64,000 nt of DNA from Sporichthyaceae bacterium (GTDB lineage: Bacteria; Actinomycetota; Actinomycetes; Sporichthyales; Sporichthyaceae): contig DATASX010000108.1 of NCBI GenBank assembly GCA_036269075.1, positions 1 to 64,000 of the forward strand. The letters run 5' to 3'. Positions 22,156 through 31,575 of this stretch are shown piece after piece. The translations under genes and the position numbers were made by a program. Within the stretch, counting starts at the first letter, position 1. Each line of letters opens with the position of its first letter. The notes under the pieces are model-generated. The model was not told the origin of the DNA. It made no database searches and saw only the letters and a list, made by a program, of their open reading frames with translations.

Positions 22156-22479
22156 TCAGACGTACTCGGCGAGGTCCTTCAGGATCATCGGCTTCGGCTT
22201 GGCGCCGATGATCTGCTTGACGACCTGGCCGCCCGAGTAGAGGTTCATCGTCGGGATCGAGACGACGCCGTACTTCGCGGCGGTCTTCGGGTTCTCGTCG
22301 ACGTTGAGCTTCAGGATTCGGATCTTGCCCTCGTTCTCGGCGGCGATCTCCTCGAGGATCGGAGCGACCTGGCGACACGGTCCGCACCATGGCGCCCAGA
22401 AGTCGACCAGCACCGGTACGTCAGCACCGAGCACGTCGGACTCGAAGGTCTTGTCGGTGACTTCCCCGATGGAACCCAT
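22156..22479 (-). CDS. trxA: Thioredoxin
   Basis: 107 residues from the ATG at 22479, with GAGGAG-type ribosome binding sequence about ten bases upstream. The active site WCGPC is in LVDFWAPWCGPCRQVAPIL, and the cis-Pro is in VVSIPTMNLYSGG. It is a single-domain cytoplasmic thioredoxin that reduces protein disulfides using electrons from the thioredoxin reductase encoded just upstream. It corresponds to mycobacterial trxC. Confidence 0.97.
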   Translation of the reverse strand: MGSIGEVTDKTFESDVLGADVPVLVDFWAPWCGPCRQVAPILEEIAAENEGKIRILKLNVDENPKTAAKYGVVSIPTMNLYSGGQVVKQIIGAKPKPMILKDLAEYV

Positions 22480-22544
22480 GGTGTCTTTTCTCCTCTCGAC
22501 GGCTCGCGCTGCGAGCCGGTGGCGGGTGCTGAAGTTCGGTGCGA

Positions 22545-23477
22545 TCAGTGCTCGGCGTCGGCCAGGAACCGCTCTGCGTCCAGGGCCGCGGCACACCCGG
22601 TACCCGCCGCGGTGATGGCTTGACGGTAGATGTGGTCGACGACGTCGCCGCAGGCGAACACACCGCTCAGGTTGGTCCGGGTGCTGGGCGAGGCCACCTT
22701 GACGTAGCCCTCGCCGTCCAGGGCGACCTGACCCTTGAACAGTTCCGAGCGCGGGTCGTGGCCGATCGCGACGAACAGGCCCGTCAGATCTAGTTTGGAC
22801 TCCTCGCCGCTCTTCAGATTGCGCACCACGAGCCCGGTGACCTTGTCCTCACCGATCACGTCGATCGGCTCGGAATCCCACAGGAACTTGATCTTCGGGT
22901 TGTCGAAGGCGCGCATCTGCATGACCTTGCTGGCGCGCAACTCTGCCCGGCGGTGGATGACGGTCACCGATTTGGCGAACCGAGCCAGGAAAGTGGCTTC
23001 CTCCATCGCGGAGTCCCCGCCGCCGACCACCGCGATGTCCTGGTCGCGGAAGAAGAACCCGTCGCAGGTCGCGCACCAGGACACCCCGTGGCCGGACAGC
23101 CGCTTCTCGTTGGTCAGCCCCAACTCCTTGTAGCGGGAGCCGGTCGCCAGGATCACGGTGGTGGCGGTGTGCTCGCCGTCGGAGGCGGTGACCTTCTTGA
23201 CCGGTCCGGTCAGGTCGACCGCGGTCACGTCGGCGCCGACCAACTGGGCCCCGAACCGCTCGGCCTGGGCGCGCATCGCGAACATCAGATCCGGGCCCTG
23301 GACCCCGGAAGCGAAACCGGGGAAGTTCTCGACCTCGGTGGTGTTCATCAGCGCGCCACCCATGGTGACCGCGCCTTCGAACACCAGCGGGTTCAGGTCC
23401 GCGCGCGCCGCGTAGACGGCTGCCGTGTAGCCCGCCGGGCCCGACCCAACAATGATGACGTTCCGTTGCTCGCTCAC
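22545..23477 (-). CDS. trxB: Thioredoxin-disulfide reductase
   Basis: 310 residues. It transfers electrons from NADPH through FAD to thioredoxin. The FAD motif is [20 protein letters not shown] near the N terminus, the redox dithiol is the CATC in [14 protein letters not shown] and the NADPH motif is [20 protein letters not shown]. The C-terminal FAD contact is [20 protein letters not shown]. It belongs to the low-molecular-weight class. The gene precedes trxA and follows the sigma/anti-sigma pair, the arrangement known for sigM-rsmA-trxB-trxC in mycobacteria. Confidence 0.97.
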   Translation of the reverse strand: MSEQRNVIIVGSGPAGYTAAVYAARADLNPLVFEGAVTMGGALMNTTEVENFPGFASGVQGPDLMFAMRAQAERFGAQLVGADVTAVDLTGPVKKVTASDGEHTATTVILATGSRYKELGLTNEKRLSGHGVSWCATCDGFFFRDQDIAVVGGGDSAMEEATFLARFAKSVTVIHRRAELRASKVMQMRAFDNPKIKFLWDSEPIDVIGEDKVTGLVVRNLKSGEESKLDLTGLFVAIGHDPRSELFKGQVALDGEGYVKVASPSTRTNLSGVFACGDVVDHIYRQAITAAGTGCAAALDAERFLADAEH

Positions 23478-23593
23478 GCCGGTCCTCGCTCGTCAGTTTT
23501 CGCGACCTGGGCCGCGAACTTCACGTTGCCGAAAACCGATCCTAGGGCTGCGTTGTTCCCGGGCCCGCGGTTGCCGGGCCGGGGAACGAACGA

Positions 23594-25225
23594 CTAGGGC
23601 TTGCCGGCCGAGGGGAAGAACGCCTTCGTCTCCAGCGGCTGCGGGGTCGAGGTGTCCAGCGGGTCGGCGGTGGCCGCCGGGACCGAGGACTTCACCTGTG
23701 TCTGCGACGGTGTGACAGCCCCGACCCGCTTGGGCTGGGTCGTCGACTGCGCCGCCGACCCGGTGCCCGGCTTGTCGACCGGCTGCGACCAGGGCGTCTG
23801 CGCCGGGTTCGCCGCTCCATGGCACTCGCCGTAGAAGACGTAGCCGATGACCTGGTTCGCGTTGTCGCTCTGTACGACCACGACCGTGGCGGGCTTGTTC
23901 TGCCAGGTGCCCTCGTCGCCGGCGACCGCCGCGCGGCCGATCTGCCTCGCGCAGCGCAGCACTCGGGCCTGGACGTTCGCCGAAGCCGGGCCGTGCGCGA
24001 CCGGCGCCAGGTCGGCCGCGGAGGGCGCGGAGTAGTTGGTTGCCACGTTCTGGGAGGGGCTGACCCCGGAGGACGTGGTGTCGGCCGTTGTGGTCGAGGA
24101 ACTCGGCGCACTGGCCGGAGGAGCCGCCGGGTCGCCCGGGGCTGCCGGGTCGCCGCCGGCACTCTGGCCGCCGCCTGCCGGGACGCTGTCGTTCGACTCG
24201 GTGTGCTGGTCGGCCTGCGAGACCAGGTCCATGACCTTCGAGGCGAAGTTGTCCTCGTTGTAGGCCTGGCCGGTCTGGGTGACGTACGGGTCGCCCTCGG
24301 ACTTGCCCGGCACGTTCTCGGTGCCGACGCGACCGCCGGGCTTGGTGGCGGTGTTCGGCGCGGCCATCTGCTTGCCCGGCTGGGCGGCGGGGGTCGGACC
24401 GGCTGCGGGAGCCTGCGTGGCCGCGGGCGGGTTGGTCTGGCCGGCCGCCGGGTTGCCACCCGAGGGCTCGTTCTTGTGGCCCTTGGGGATGATCAGCGGC
24501 GCCGCGTTGCCGCCCGCCTTCGAGTTGTTGTTCTGCGTGCCAACGGGCTGGGCGGGCTGAACCTGGATCGGGTGGCCGTTCGCGCCTTGCACGATCTCGC
24601 CGCCACCGGGCTGAAGGACCTTGACCGCCGTCTTGGTGTCCTTGCCCTTGACCACGTAGACCGAGCCGTCGGAGGTCACGTAGTTGCCCTGGGCGTTCTT
24701 GACCGCGCCACTGGGGACGTTGAGCACGTCGGCCGACAGGTAGGTCGCCTGGACCTCCGGCGGCGGGACCGATCCCGCGTCGGGCTGCTCACTGTGGTTG
24801 CCGACCGACTCGATGCCGAGCGCGACCCCGCCGACGAGCAGCACGACGCTGGCCGCGACCGTGCTGACCCGGCGCAGGCCGGTCATCATGATTTTGCGCC
24901 GCGAGGCGAGGTCGATGACCTCGGCCCCGCCGCCGGTGGCCGCCGCCACCGAGGTGGCGGGCCGGGCGGACAACCCGGGCGTCACCGGTTCGGCGATGGC
25001 CAGTTCGGCCAGAGTCGCGTTGATGCGGGCGACGTACTGTGCGGGCATCGGCCCGGGGTCGTCGGACGCGAGGATGTCCGAGACGGAGGCCAACAACATG
25101 GCAGTGTCACGGCAGTCGGCACACGAATCGAGGTGCGCCGACACCCGTCCGGCCTCGGACTCGCCGAGGAGACCCTCGGCGTGGTCCGCCAGAGTGTCTG
25201 TAGATACGTGCTCGCCGTAAGTCAT
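23594..25225 (-). CDS. Zinc-finger anti-sigma factor (RsmA-like) with long exported region
   Basis: 543 residues from the ATG at 25225, which overlaps the sigma factor stop (ATGA). The N-terminal cytoplasmic part carries the anti-sigma zinc motif His31-x3-Cys35-x2-Cys38 (AHLDSCADCRD). One membrane helix spans about 118-138 (STVAASVVLLVGGVALGIES). The remaining ~400 residues face outward and are extremely rich in Pro, Ala, Gly, Thr and Gln, with a short ordered region near ARVLRCARQIG to YVFYGECHGAANP that contains two cysteines. It is about twice as long as mycobacterial RsmA. It should hold the adjacent SigM-type factor at the membrane until a signal, perhaps envelope or disulfide stress, releases it. 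Confidence 0.85.
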   Translation of the reverse strand: MTYGEHVSTDTLADHAEGLLGESEAGRVSAHLDSCADCRDTAMLLASVSDILASDDPGPMPAQYVARINATLAELAIAEPVTPGLSARPATSVAAATGGGAEVIDLASRRKIMMTGLRRVSTVAASVVLLVGGVALGIESVGNHSEQPDAGSVPPPEVQATYLSADVLNVPSGAVKNAQGNYVTSDGSVYVVKGKDTKTAVKVLQPGGGEIVQGANGHPIQVQPAQPVGTQNNNSKAGGNAAPLIIPKGHKNEPSGGNPAAGQTNPPAATQAPAAGPTPAAQPGKQMAAPNTATKPGGRVGTENVPGKSEGDPYVTQTGQAYNEDNFASKVMDLVSQADQHTESNDSVPAGGGQSAGGDPAAPGDPAAPPASAPSSSTTTADTTSSGVSPSQNVATNYSAPSAADLAPVAHGPASANVQARVLRCARQIGRAAVAGDEGTWQNKPATVVVVQSDNANQVIGYVFYGECHGAANPAQTPWSQPVDKPGTGSAAQSTTQPKRVGAVTPSQTQVKSSVPAATADPLDTSTPQPLETKAFFPSAGKP

Positions 25226-25929
25226 TTCCGCTGGTCCGCTCCTTCCGCCGAGCCCGTTGGGCCAGGCGGTCCCCCACCGACTGCCGGCGTCGCACCCCGG
25301 TGCAGAGGCACAACTTTGGCACTCACCTCCGGTTCGACGCAGGCGGAGCCAATCTCGTTCCCTTGCCTCAAATGTGCCAGCAACGGAAGTAGTCGGGCAC
25401 GTCCGCGTGCGCACCGACTCTTCACGGTTCCAGTGGGTACGCCGAGGATCTTCCCGGCCTCCTCCACGGGGTATCCCTGCAGGTCAACCAGCACAAGCGC
25501 GGCTCGCTGGTCCATCGGCAGGGTGGCCAACGCGGCCGCGACGTCCATCGAGAGATCGGCATCGTCGGTCGGGTCGTCGGCGATGGCGACATCCCGGCCG
25601 CCGCGGTCCTCGTCGTTCTCCTGGTCCGGAAGCGGGACCGTGCGCCGGATGCTGCGGCGCCGGGCCCGGTCCAGGCAGGCGTTGACGACGATGCGGTGCA
25701 GCCAGGTGGTGATCGCGGAGTCACCACGAAAAGCGCCCGCCGCCCGGTAGGCCGAGACCAGCGCGTCCTGGACGGCGTCGGCCGCCTCCTCCGGGTCGCC
25801 CAGGGTGCGCAGCGCGACGGCCCACATGCGGTCGCGGTGCCGCCGCACGATCTCGCCGAACGCGTCCGGGTCGCCTTCCCGGTGCAGTTCCAGCAGCTCG
25901 CGGTCGGAGGTCGCCGTCAGCTCAGCCAT
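25222..25929 (-). CDS. sigM: ECF RNA polymerase sigma factor, SigM-like
   Basis: 235 residues from the ATG at 25929. An upstream TTG at 25983 is less likely. Region 2 is DAFGEIVRRHRDRMWAVALR, with the -10 recognition helix AITTWLHRIVVNACLDRARR, and region 4 is LPMDQRAALVLVDLQGYPVE through GTVKSRCARGRARLLPLL. The C-terminal ~45 residues are a short extension without recognised domain. It directs RNA polymerase to a small envelope or oxidative-stress regulon. It is cotranscribed with its anti-sigma factor, four-base overlap, upstream of trxB-trxA. The 228-bp gap above it should contain an autoregulated promoter, but I cannot identify it with certainty. Confidence 0.92.
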   Translation of the reverse strand: MAELTATSDRELLELHREGDPDAFGEIVRRHRDRMWAVALRTLGDPEEAADAVQDALVSAYRAAGAFRGDSAITTWLHRIVVNACLDRARRRSIRRTVPLPDQENDEDRGGRDVAIADDPTDDADLSMDVAAALATLPMDQRAALVLVDLQGYPVEEAGKILGVPTGTVKSRCARGRARLLPLLAHLRQGNEIGSACVEPEVSAKVVPLHRGATPAVGGGPPGPTGSAEGADQRK

Positions 25930-26157
25930 GGCCGCGGCATCCGACAGAACTGGACCCTCGCCGCCCCGCGGGCGCACCCGCAAGAAGGGCGTGGGACGTT
26001 GCCCTCCTGGCCGGTCGCCGGCAACGGCCCGGCATCCGGCTCAGTTCAGTCAACATCGGCGCAGGCGTCTCCCGGGAAAGACTGTCAAGGTAAGCCTTGG
26101 TACACGGTACGCGAAGGGCGGGGAGGCTTCGGCGAGCCGTCGCGGGGGTGGACGTGA

Positions 26158-27612
26158 TCAACCGCTCACGGTTACTTCCGAGATGCCGCTGCGGTACCCG
26201 CCGCCGGAGGGATCCTTCGGCAGCCGGGTCAACCAGATCAGGATGAACCGCGTGTTCGTCGCATATGCGAACCGCAGCGTGTCCTCGGCGGGGGCGTTGT
26301 CGGCCGAGGACAGCACCAGGTAGGAATCCAGGTCGGTGGGCGCGGTCGAGGCCGAGGCTCCCGCGGCCCGGATCTGGAACCAGGTGCCGGCGACCGGCAG
26401 CAGCAGCTTCACCTGGCGCACCACCTGGGCGTGACCGAGGTCGAGCACCAGCCCGACCCCGGGCTTGGACTTGTTGAACGTCGCGGTCCGGTACCGGTTG
26501 GTGTGCCAGGTGGTGTCCGCCTTGCCGTCGACGGCAAGCGGCGCCTGTTCCGGATTCTCGGTCTGGTCGCCACCGGGTGCCGGGTCGAAGTCGATGACGT
26601 CGGCGATCGGGATCGTTTGCAGGGTGTCGGCCCCGGTGGCGTCCGAGTTCGACCCGCTGCCCGAACCGATCGCCCGGGCGATCTGCCAGCCGAGCAGCGA
26701 CAGGCCCAGCGCCAGCACGAACGCGACGCCGATCTGCGCGCCCCGGGTGGCGTTCGACGGTCGCCAGGACGGGCCCGAGGCCGCACTGGGCGTCGGCGGG
26801 GCGAAGGTGCGCGGGGCGGACGGTTTGGCCGGCGGCGGGCTCGGGGTCCGATGCGGCACCTTCCGGATCGCGGCGGCCAGCTCAGCCGGCGTCCGCAGCG
26901 GACTGCCGGCCCGCGGCCGCGGGTTCAGCACCCGGTCGACGATCGAGTCGACCGCGTCCGGCACGCCGGCCCGGACCTGCCGGGGCGTGCAGATCGCCCC
27001 GTTCTCGTACGGCGCGGCGGGCAGGCCGAACGCCTCGCCCTCCGGCCACTTCGCGGTGAGCATCGCGTAGAGCACCCGGGCCAGCCCCCGAGTGTCGGCC
27101 CGGGCCGGGTCGACCGCGCTCGTGCCGTGCAGTGCCGCCTCCACGCACAGCCCGAAGATCTTGACCTGGCCGGCCGGCGTGATCAGCACGGTGTTCGGTT
27201 GGAGGCGCAGATGGGCCAGCCCGGCCTCGTGGGCGACGCTCAACGCCTCCGCGGCCTCGGTGATCATCACCTGGGCGTCCGCCGGGCCCAACGGACCTTC
27301 CTCGGCGAGCACCACGCGCACCGGCCGAGCCGTCGGGATCCATTCCTGGATGACGTGGACGACCTGGTCAGTTCGGACTGCGTCGAGGATGCGGACGAAC
27401 CGAGGGTCGTCGATGTTCGCGGCAGCCTGCGCGGCGGCGACCACCGCCTCGGCCAGGTCGTGGTCCTCGGGGATCAGGTAGATGCCGACCGGACGGGCCA
27501 GCATCTCGTCGGTGGCGTGCCAGAACGCGATCCCGTCGTAGTCCCGCATCAGCTCCGCGAGCCGGTAGCGGCCCCCGATTCGGGTGCCGACCTCCGGGGT
27601 CGCTCGTGCCAC
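26158..27612 (-). CDS. Pseudokinase membrane protein (MurJ-associated)
   Basis: 484 residues from the GTG at 27612, which has GGAAGGA seven bases upstream. The ATG at 27672 would add 20 residues. Residues 1-250 have a protein-kinase fold, but the catalytic residues are gone: the beta-3 Lys is missing (RPVGIYLIPED), the HRD loop reads LAHLRLQPNTVLI and the DFG position reads IFGL. A Pro-rich linker, one membrane helix (IGVAFVLALGLSLLGWQIA) and a C-terminal discoidin-like beta domain (AVDGKADTTWHTNRY) follow. In mycobacteria the pseudokinase is fused to MviN/MurJ (Rv3910) and binds FhaA. Here it is a separate gene beside murJ, so a regulatory role in lipid II flipping is likely. Confidence 0.88.
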   Translation of the reverse strand: MARATPEVGTRIGGRYRLAELMRDYDGIAFWHATDEMLARPVGIYLIPEDHDLAEAVVAAAQAAANIDDPRFVRILDAVRTDQVVHVIQEWIPTARPVRVVLAEEGPLGPADAQVMITEAAEALSVAHEAGLAHLRLQPNTVLITPAGQVKIFGLCVEAALHGTSAVDPARADTRGLARVLYAMLTAKWPEGEAFGLPAAPYENGAICTPRQVRAGVPDAVDSIVDRVLNPRPRAGSPLRTPAELAAAIRKVPHRTPSPPPAKPSAPRTFAPPTPSAASGPSWRPSNATRGAQIGVAFVLALGLSLLGWQIARAIGSGSGSNSDATGADTLQTIPIADVIDFDPAPGGDQTENPEQAPLAVDGKADTTWHTNRYRTATFNKSKPGVGLVLDLGHAQVVRQVKLLLPVAGTWFQIRAAGASASTAPTDLDSYLVLSSADNAPAEDTLRFAYATNTRFILIWLTRLPKDPSGGGYRSGISEVTVSG

Positions 27613-27723
27613 CAGCAGTCCTTCCGTACCGAGGGAGCGCCGGTCGGGGTGGGACGCCCTCGTCCGCTCCATCCTAGGTCGGCGCGGCGCCGCAGCACGG
27701 TCACTACTCCGGCGGGTCCGGAC

Positions 27724-29367
27724 TCACCACCCCAAACGGTTCAGCAGCTTGTCGATCGGCCGGATCACCTCACGGATCTCCATGAAGATCGCGACGATCA
27801 GGAACGTGACCACCATCGCCAACCCGCCGCCGATCACGGTCACCAGCGACCCCTTCTGCCCGGTGCCCCAGCGGTGGTAGGCCAGCTCGCCGATCGCCAA
27901 CGCGGGCACCGCGGCGGCCACCGACGCGATCACCAACTTGTCGTAGGTCGTCCGGACCGAGGGGTCCAACGGCCCGATCCGCCGGGCCAGGCGGTTGGCC
28001 GAGATCCGCACCCCGACCATGTAGGACACCGAGTAGCTCACCGCCAGCCCGACCGCCACCCAGCGCGCGGGCAGCACCTCGGCACAGCCGATCGCCAGCA
28101 CGATGTTGGTCGCGGCGATCCAGACGTTGATGGTGACCGGGGTCCTGGTGTCCTCGAACGCGTAGAACCCGCGCAACAACTGGTTGTGGATCGTGAACGG
28201 GACCAGGCCGAGTGCGAACGCGGACAGCACGAACCCCATGTACTCGGCGTTGTAGATCGAGGTGTTCCCGTGGCCGAACATCAACACGGACATGCTCGGC
28301 CCGAGCACCCCGAACGCCACCGCCGAGGGCACCAGCACGGCCCCGGTCAGCCGTAGGCCCGTCGCGAGGTCGGCGCGCATGTCGTCGATGCGGCCGTCGG
28401 CCACCGCCCGGCTCATCCGGGGCAGCAGCGCGGTCACCACCGACACGGTGATCACCCCGTGCGGCAGCAACAGGATCAGGTAGGCCTTCGTGTACGGGGT
28501 GAAGCCGCGGCCGTCGAAGCCCATCGCGGCGGCCGTGTCGCCGGCCGAGGTCGCGATCTGCACCACGGCCAGGTAGGCGATCTGGTTGACCAGGACGAAC
28601 AGCAGCGTCCAGGTCGCCAACCGGTAGGACGTCCCGAGTCCCTTGCCGCGCAGGTCGAGCCGCGGCCGGAACCGGTAGTTCGTCCGGCGCAGCGACGGCA
28701 GCAACCCGAGCGCCTGGATCACCACACCCAGCGTGGTCCCGATCCCGAGCACCCGGATCTCGTTCGCCGTCACGTTGGAGGTCGTCGGGTCGGCGTTGTG
28801 GTTCATCACCAGGAACGCGATGCCGGTGCCGATCACCACGAAGTTGTTCAGGATCGGGGTGAACATCATCGGCCCGAACTTGCCCCGGGCGTTGAGCACC
28901 TGACTGAGCATCACATACAGGCCGTAGAAGAAGATCTGCGGAAGGAAGTACCGGGCGAAGGTGACTGCGACCGTGTAGTTCGCGTGCGACCCGGAGTGTG
29001 TGAAGCTCCACGCGTACGCGCTGACCACCCACGGCGCGGCCAGCACCGCCAGTGCGGTTATCACGATGAGCATCGAGCCGATCGCCGTGATCAACCGGTC
29101 GGCGAACGCGGTGCCGCCGTCGGCGTCGTTCTTCATCGCCCGCACCAGTTGCGGCACGAACACCGCGTTGAGCGCACCGCCGGCCAGCAGGATGAAGATG
29201 ACGTTCGGCACCGTGTTGGCGACGTTGTAGGTGTCGGCCAGGAACCCCGTGCCGATGGCCCAGATCAGGACGACGTCGCGGACGAAGCCGGTCAGCCGCG
29301 ACACCGCGGTGCCCACGGCCATCACCGCGCTGGATCGGGTGACCGCCTCGGCGGGTACCCCAGTCAT
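27724..29367 (-). CDS. murJ: Lipid II flippase MurJ (MviN)
   Basis: 547 residues, essentially all membrane-spanning (about 14 helices). The N-terminal conserved block SRLTGFVRDVVLIWAIG, followed by ADTYNVANTVPNVIFILLAG, is typical of MviN/MurJ of the MOP superfamily, with the conserved Arg residues that line the cavity. It translocates lipid II across the inner membrane for peptidoglycan synthesis. There is no fused pseudokinase domain, unlike Rv3910; that function is encoded by the next gene. The ATG at 29367 overlaps the upstream stop (ATGA), so both are translationally coupled. Confidence 0.95.
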   Translation of the reverse strand: MTGVPAEAVTRSSAVMAVGTAVSRLTGFVRDVVLIWAIGTGFLADTYNVANTVPNVIFILLAGGALNAVFVPQLVRAMKNDADGGTAFADRLITAIGSMLIVITALAVLAAPWVVSAYAWSFTHSGSHANYTVAVTFARYFLPQIFFYGLYVMLSQVLNARGKFGPMMFTPILNNFVVIGTGIAFLVMNHNADPTTSNVTANEIRVLGIGTTLGVVIQALGLLPSLRRTNYRFRPRLDLRGKGLGTSYRLATWTLLFVLVNQIAYLAVVQIATSAGDTAAAMGFDGRGFTPYTKAYLILLLPHGVITVSVVTALLPRMSRAVADGRIDDMRADLATGLRLTGAVLVPSAVAFGVLGPSMSVLMFGHGNTSIYNAEYMGFVLSAFALGLVPFTIHNQLLRGFYAFEDTRTPVTINVWIAATNIVLAIGCAEVLPARWVAVGLAVSYSVSYMVGVRISANRLARRIGPLDPSVRTTYDKLVIASVAAAVPALAIGELAYHRWGTGQKGSLVTVIGGGLAMVVTFLIVAIFMEIREVIRPIDKLLNRLGW

Positions 29368-31559
29368 GCTTGGACCGCGTCCACGGTGCGGGCGGCCCGG
29401 CCGCTCGAGGCGGGCGCCGCCCGGGCCTTACGGATTCGACGGATGTTCCTGATCACCGCAGCAGTGAACAGCAGGCCGCCACCGCCGATCACGATGATCA
29501 GCCCGACGCTGCCGTAGTTGGTCACGTTCACGCGCAGCGGCATCGGCGAACCGAAGCGGTCGCCGGCCGCGTCGACGAGGTCGACCTCGACCCGGGTGAT
29601 GCCGTTGACGGTGGCCTTCGCCGGGATCCGGACCGGGACCTTGCGTCCGGCGGCGATCGTGACCAGGTCCGAGGCCTGCGTGCGCAACCGGCCGGCGACC
29701 AAGGGCTGAACCTCGGCGCGCACCCGGACCGGGGCGTCCAACTCGTTGTAGATCGTCAGCGGGATGTTGCCGTTGCTGCTGGACAGCGTGACGATGCTGC
29801 GCCCGACCACCTTCACCTTGCCGGTGTCGTCCTGCACCTGGTCGGCGAGGTTACGCAGGTAGGTGTTGGCGCCCTTCGGATCGGTTGTCCAGGTCGACGC
29901 CGCCGCGACCAGGGTCGCGTCGGTGAGGCTCTCGATCATCGGACCCGGTTTGACCAGGACGGCGCTGAGCCGGTCGAGGTCCGTGGCGGTGCCGTGCAGC
30001 CGATTCACGTATCCGGGCTTCAGCTCGTGCGGCCCGGGGACGGGCGGGTAGGCCGGGTTCGCATTCGCCAACTCGGACGGGACGGGAAGCACGCTGAGCG
30101 ACTTCAGCTCGGCCAGGCGCAGCCACGGGGCGCCGTTGACCGCGTTGAGCAGCCGACCGGCGCTGTCCGGGCTGGGGTTCCACCGTCGCGGCGGGTTGAT
30201 CAGGATGCTGCGCTGCTCGTTCGGCCGCTCGAGGGTGATCATCGCGGTGTCGGCGAGCAGGCGCTGCGCCGCCGGGGCGCCGGTGCCCGCGGCGGACAGG
30301 TCGCCGGACAGGTCGTCGGTCAACCCGGTGTCGGCGATCAGGACCTCGAGATGACCGGCTTCGGTGTCGACGCCGACCCGCCCGGTCGGGGTGTGGTTGA
30401 GCGTCGCGAGCGCCGGGAACTGGGCACCGGACAGCACGACGGTCTGGGTCCCGCCCGTGCGCAGGGCCGCGAGCGTCGCCTTGTCGGCGAGCCCGGTGGG
30501 CGGGAACGCGACGCTGGTGTCCGACTGCCGGTCCAGGGTGCGACCGGTGACCAGGCGGGACTGCGCCTCGGCACTCGCGATCGCGCCCGGGTAGCCGTTG
30601 TGCACCAGCCCGGCCAGGTCCGGGTCGCCGTAGGGCAGCGCGGCCACCGGCTTCCCGGCGAGCTCCGTCCGCACGTCGGACAGCCACTTGGCGGCGCCCG
30701 GATCGGCGGCCTCGTCGGTCGTGCCGCTGCCGTTGACTCGTTGGTGCGCCACGCTCAGTTCGGCGGTCGAGTCGAGCAGTTCCGGGTCGAGCAGCCAGGT
30801 GACCGGGTATTTGCCGACCGTGGCGACCAACTGCGCCAGCCGACCGGTGGGCGCGAACTCCCCGCCCGCCGCGCGCTGCAGGAACGCGCCCGTGCCGTCG
30901 CGGGCCGGGGTGCCGGCCAGCGGCCAGAGCCAGCTGATCGTCACCGGGCGGAACGACTTCGGCTTGGACAGGTACGGCAGGAACGTCGTCAGGCTCCCGA
31001 CGCGGCGGACCCCCGGGGTGGTGTTGTCCCGCTGGCCGGCGGCCTGCACCGAGATCGCGTAGACCCCGTCGGCGCCCAGGTGCAGCGCGCTGATCGGGAC
31101 GGTGATCGTCCACGGCACCGACGCCCCGGGCGCGACGTCGCGCCCGAGCGGGCCGCCGGTCCCGGCGATCGGCTCACTGCCGGCCGGGAGGTCGGTGGCC
31201 TCCGCGAGCGTCTTGACCTCGCCGCGGTCGATCAGCAGGCGCCGGCGCAGCAGCAGGGAGACCGACGCCTGGCGGATCGTCCCGGCGCCGGTGTTGCGCA
31301 GCTCGCCGCGCAGCACGAGCTTGCTGTTCGCCTGCGGCGCGCTCGGGGTCATGTCGTCCAGCAGCACCTGCGCACCGGTCGGCGCGGGCGCCGCCCCGAC
31401 CGGCGCGGCGGCCAACGGACTGGCGACGATCAGGGTCAGCGCGGCGCCCAGGCAGAACAGGCGGTACCGGCGCCGCCCGGACGTGGCGGCGTGACTCACC
31501 GGTTCGCCGCCGATCGTCGGTGCGAGTCGTGGGTGGCGGACGCTGGGACATTGATTCAC
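29364..31559 (-). CDS. DUF6049-like exported membrane-anchored protein
   Basis: 731 residues from the GTG at 31559; another GTG at 31499 is possible. A signal peptide is visible (RRRYRLFCLGAALTLIVASP ending near VGAAPAP). A long extracytoplasmic region follows, with beta-sandwich-like segments at both ends (VLRGELRNTGAGTIRQASVS and, later, NGNIPLTIYNELDAPVRVRA). One C-terminal membrane helix (GLIIVIGGGGLLFTAAVIR) precedes a basic cytoplasmic tail. It corresponds by position to Rv3909, conserved next to murJ in actinobacteria. The function is unknown, but coupling to murJ and the pseudokinase suggests an envelope role. Confidence 0.82.
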   Translation of the reverse strand: MNQCPSVRHPRLAPTIGGEPVSHAATSGRRRYRLFCLGAALTLIVASPLAAAPVGAAPAPTGAQVLLDDMTPSAPQANSKLVLRGELRNTGAGTIRQASVSLLLRRRLLIDRGEVKTLAEATDLPAGSEPIAGTGGPLGRDVAPGASVPWTITVPISALHLGADGVYAISVQAAGQRDNTTPGVRRVGSLTTFLPYLSKPKSFRPVTISWLWPLAGTPARDGTGAFLQRAAGGEFAPTGRLAQLVATVGKYPVTWLLDPELLDSTAELSVAHQRVNGSGTTDEAADPGAAKWLSDVRTELAGKPVAALPYGDPDLAGLVHNGYPGAIASAEAQSRLVTGRTLDRQSDTSVAFPPTGLADKATLAALRTGGTQTVVLSGAQFPALATLNHTPTGRVGVDTEAGHLEVLIADTGLTDDLSGDLSAAGTGAPAAQRLLADTAMITLERPNEQRSILINPPRRWNPSPDSAGRLLNAVNGAPWLRLAELKSLSVLPVPSELANANPAYPPVPGPHELKPGYVNRLHGTATDLDRLSAVLVKPGPMIESLTDATLVAAASTWTTDPKGANTYLRNLADQVQDDTGKVKVVGRSIVTLSSSNGNIPLTIYNELDAPVRVRAEVQPLVAGRLRTQASDLVTIAAGRKVPVRIPAKATVNGITRVEVDLVDAAGDRFGSPMPLRVNVTNYGSVGLIIVIGGGGLLFTAAVIRNIRRIRKARAAPASSGRAARTVDAVQA

Positions 31560-31575
31560 TCGCTGCGCTCGCTCA
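31557..31575 (-). repeat. Low-complexity GCGAG-rich linker between NUDIX stop and next start
   Basis: On the minus strand TGAGCGAGCGCAGCGAGTG runs from the NUDIX stop TGA exactly to the GTG start of the following gene. The GAGCG/GCGAG repeats resemble the duplicated linker at 50925-51053 and the stretch at 54405-54420. Confidence 0.5.

Noticed and set aside
26086-26099. CAAGG-TAAG-CCTTG palindrome above sigM, resembling an IdeR/DtxR half-site
   Set aside because: Only half of the iron-box consensus is matched and the right half diverges; not enough to claim an operator.
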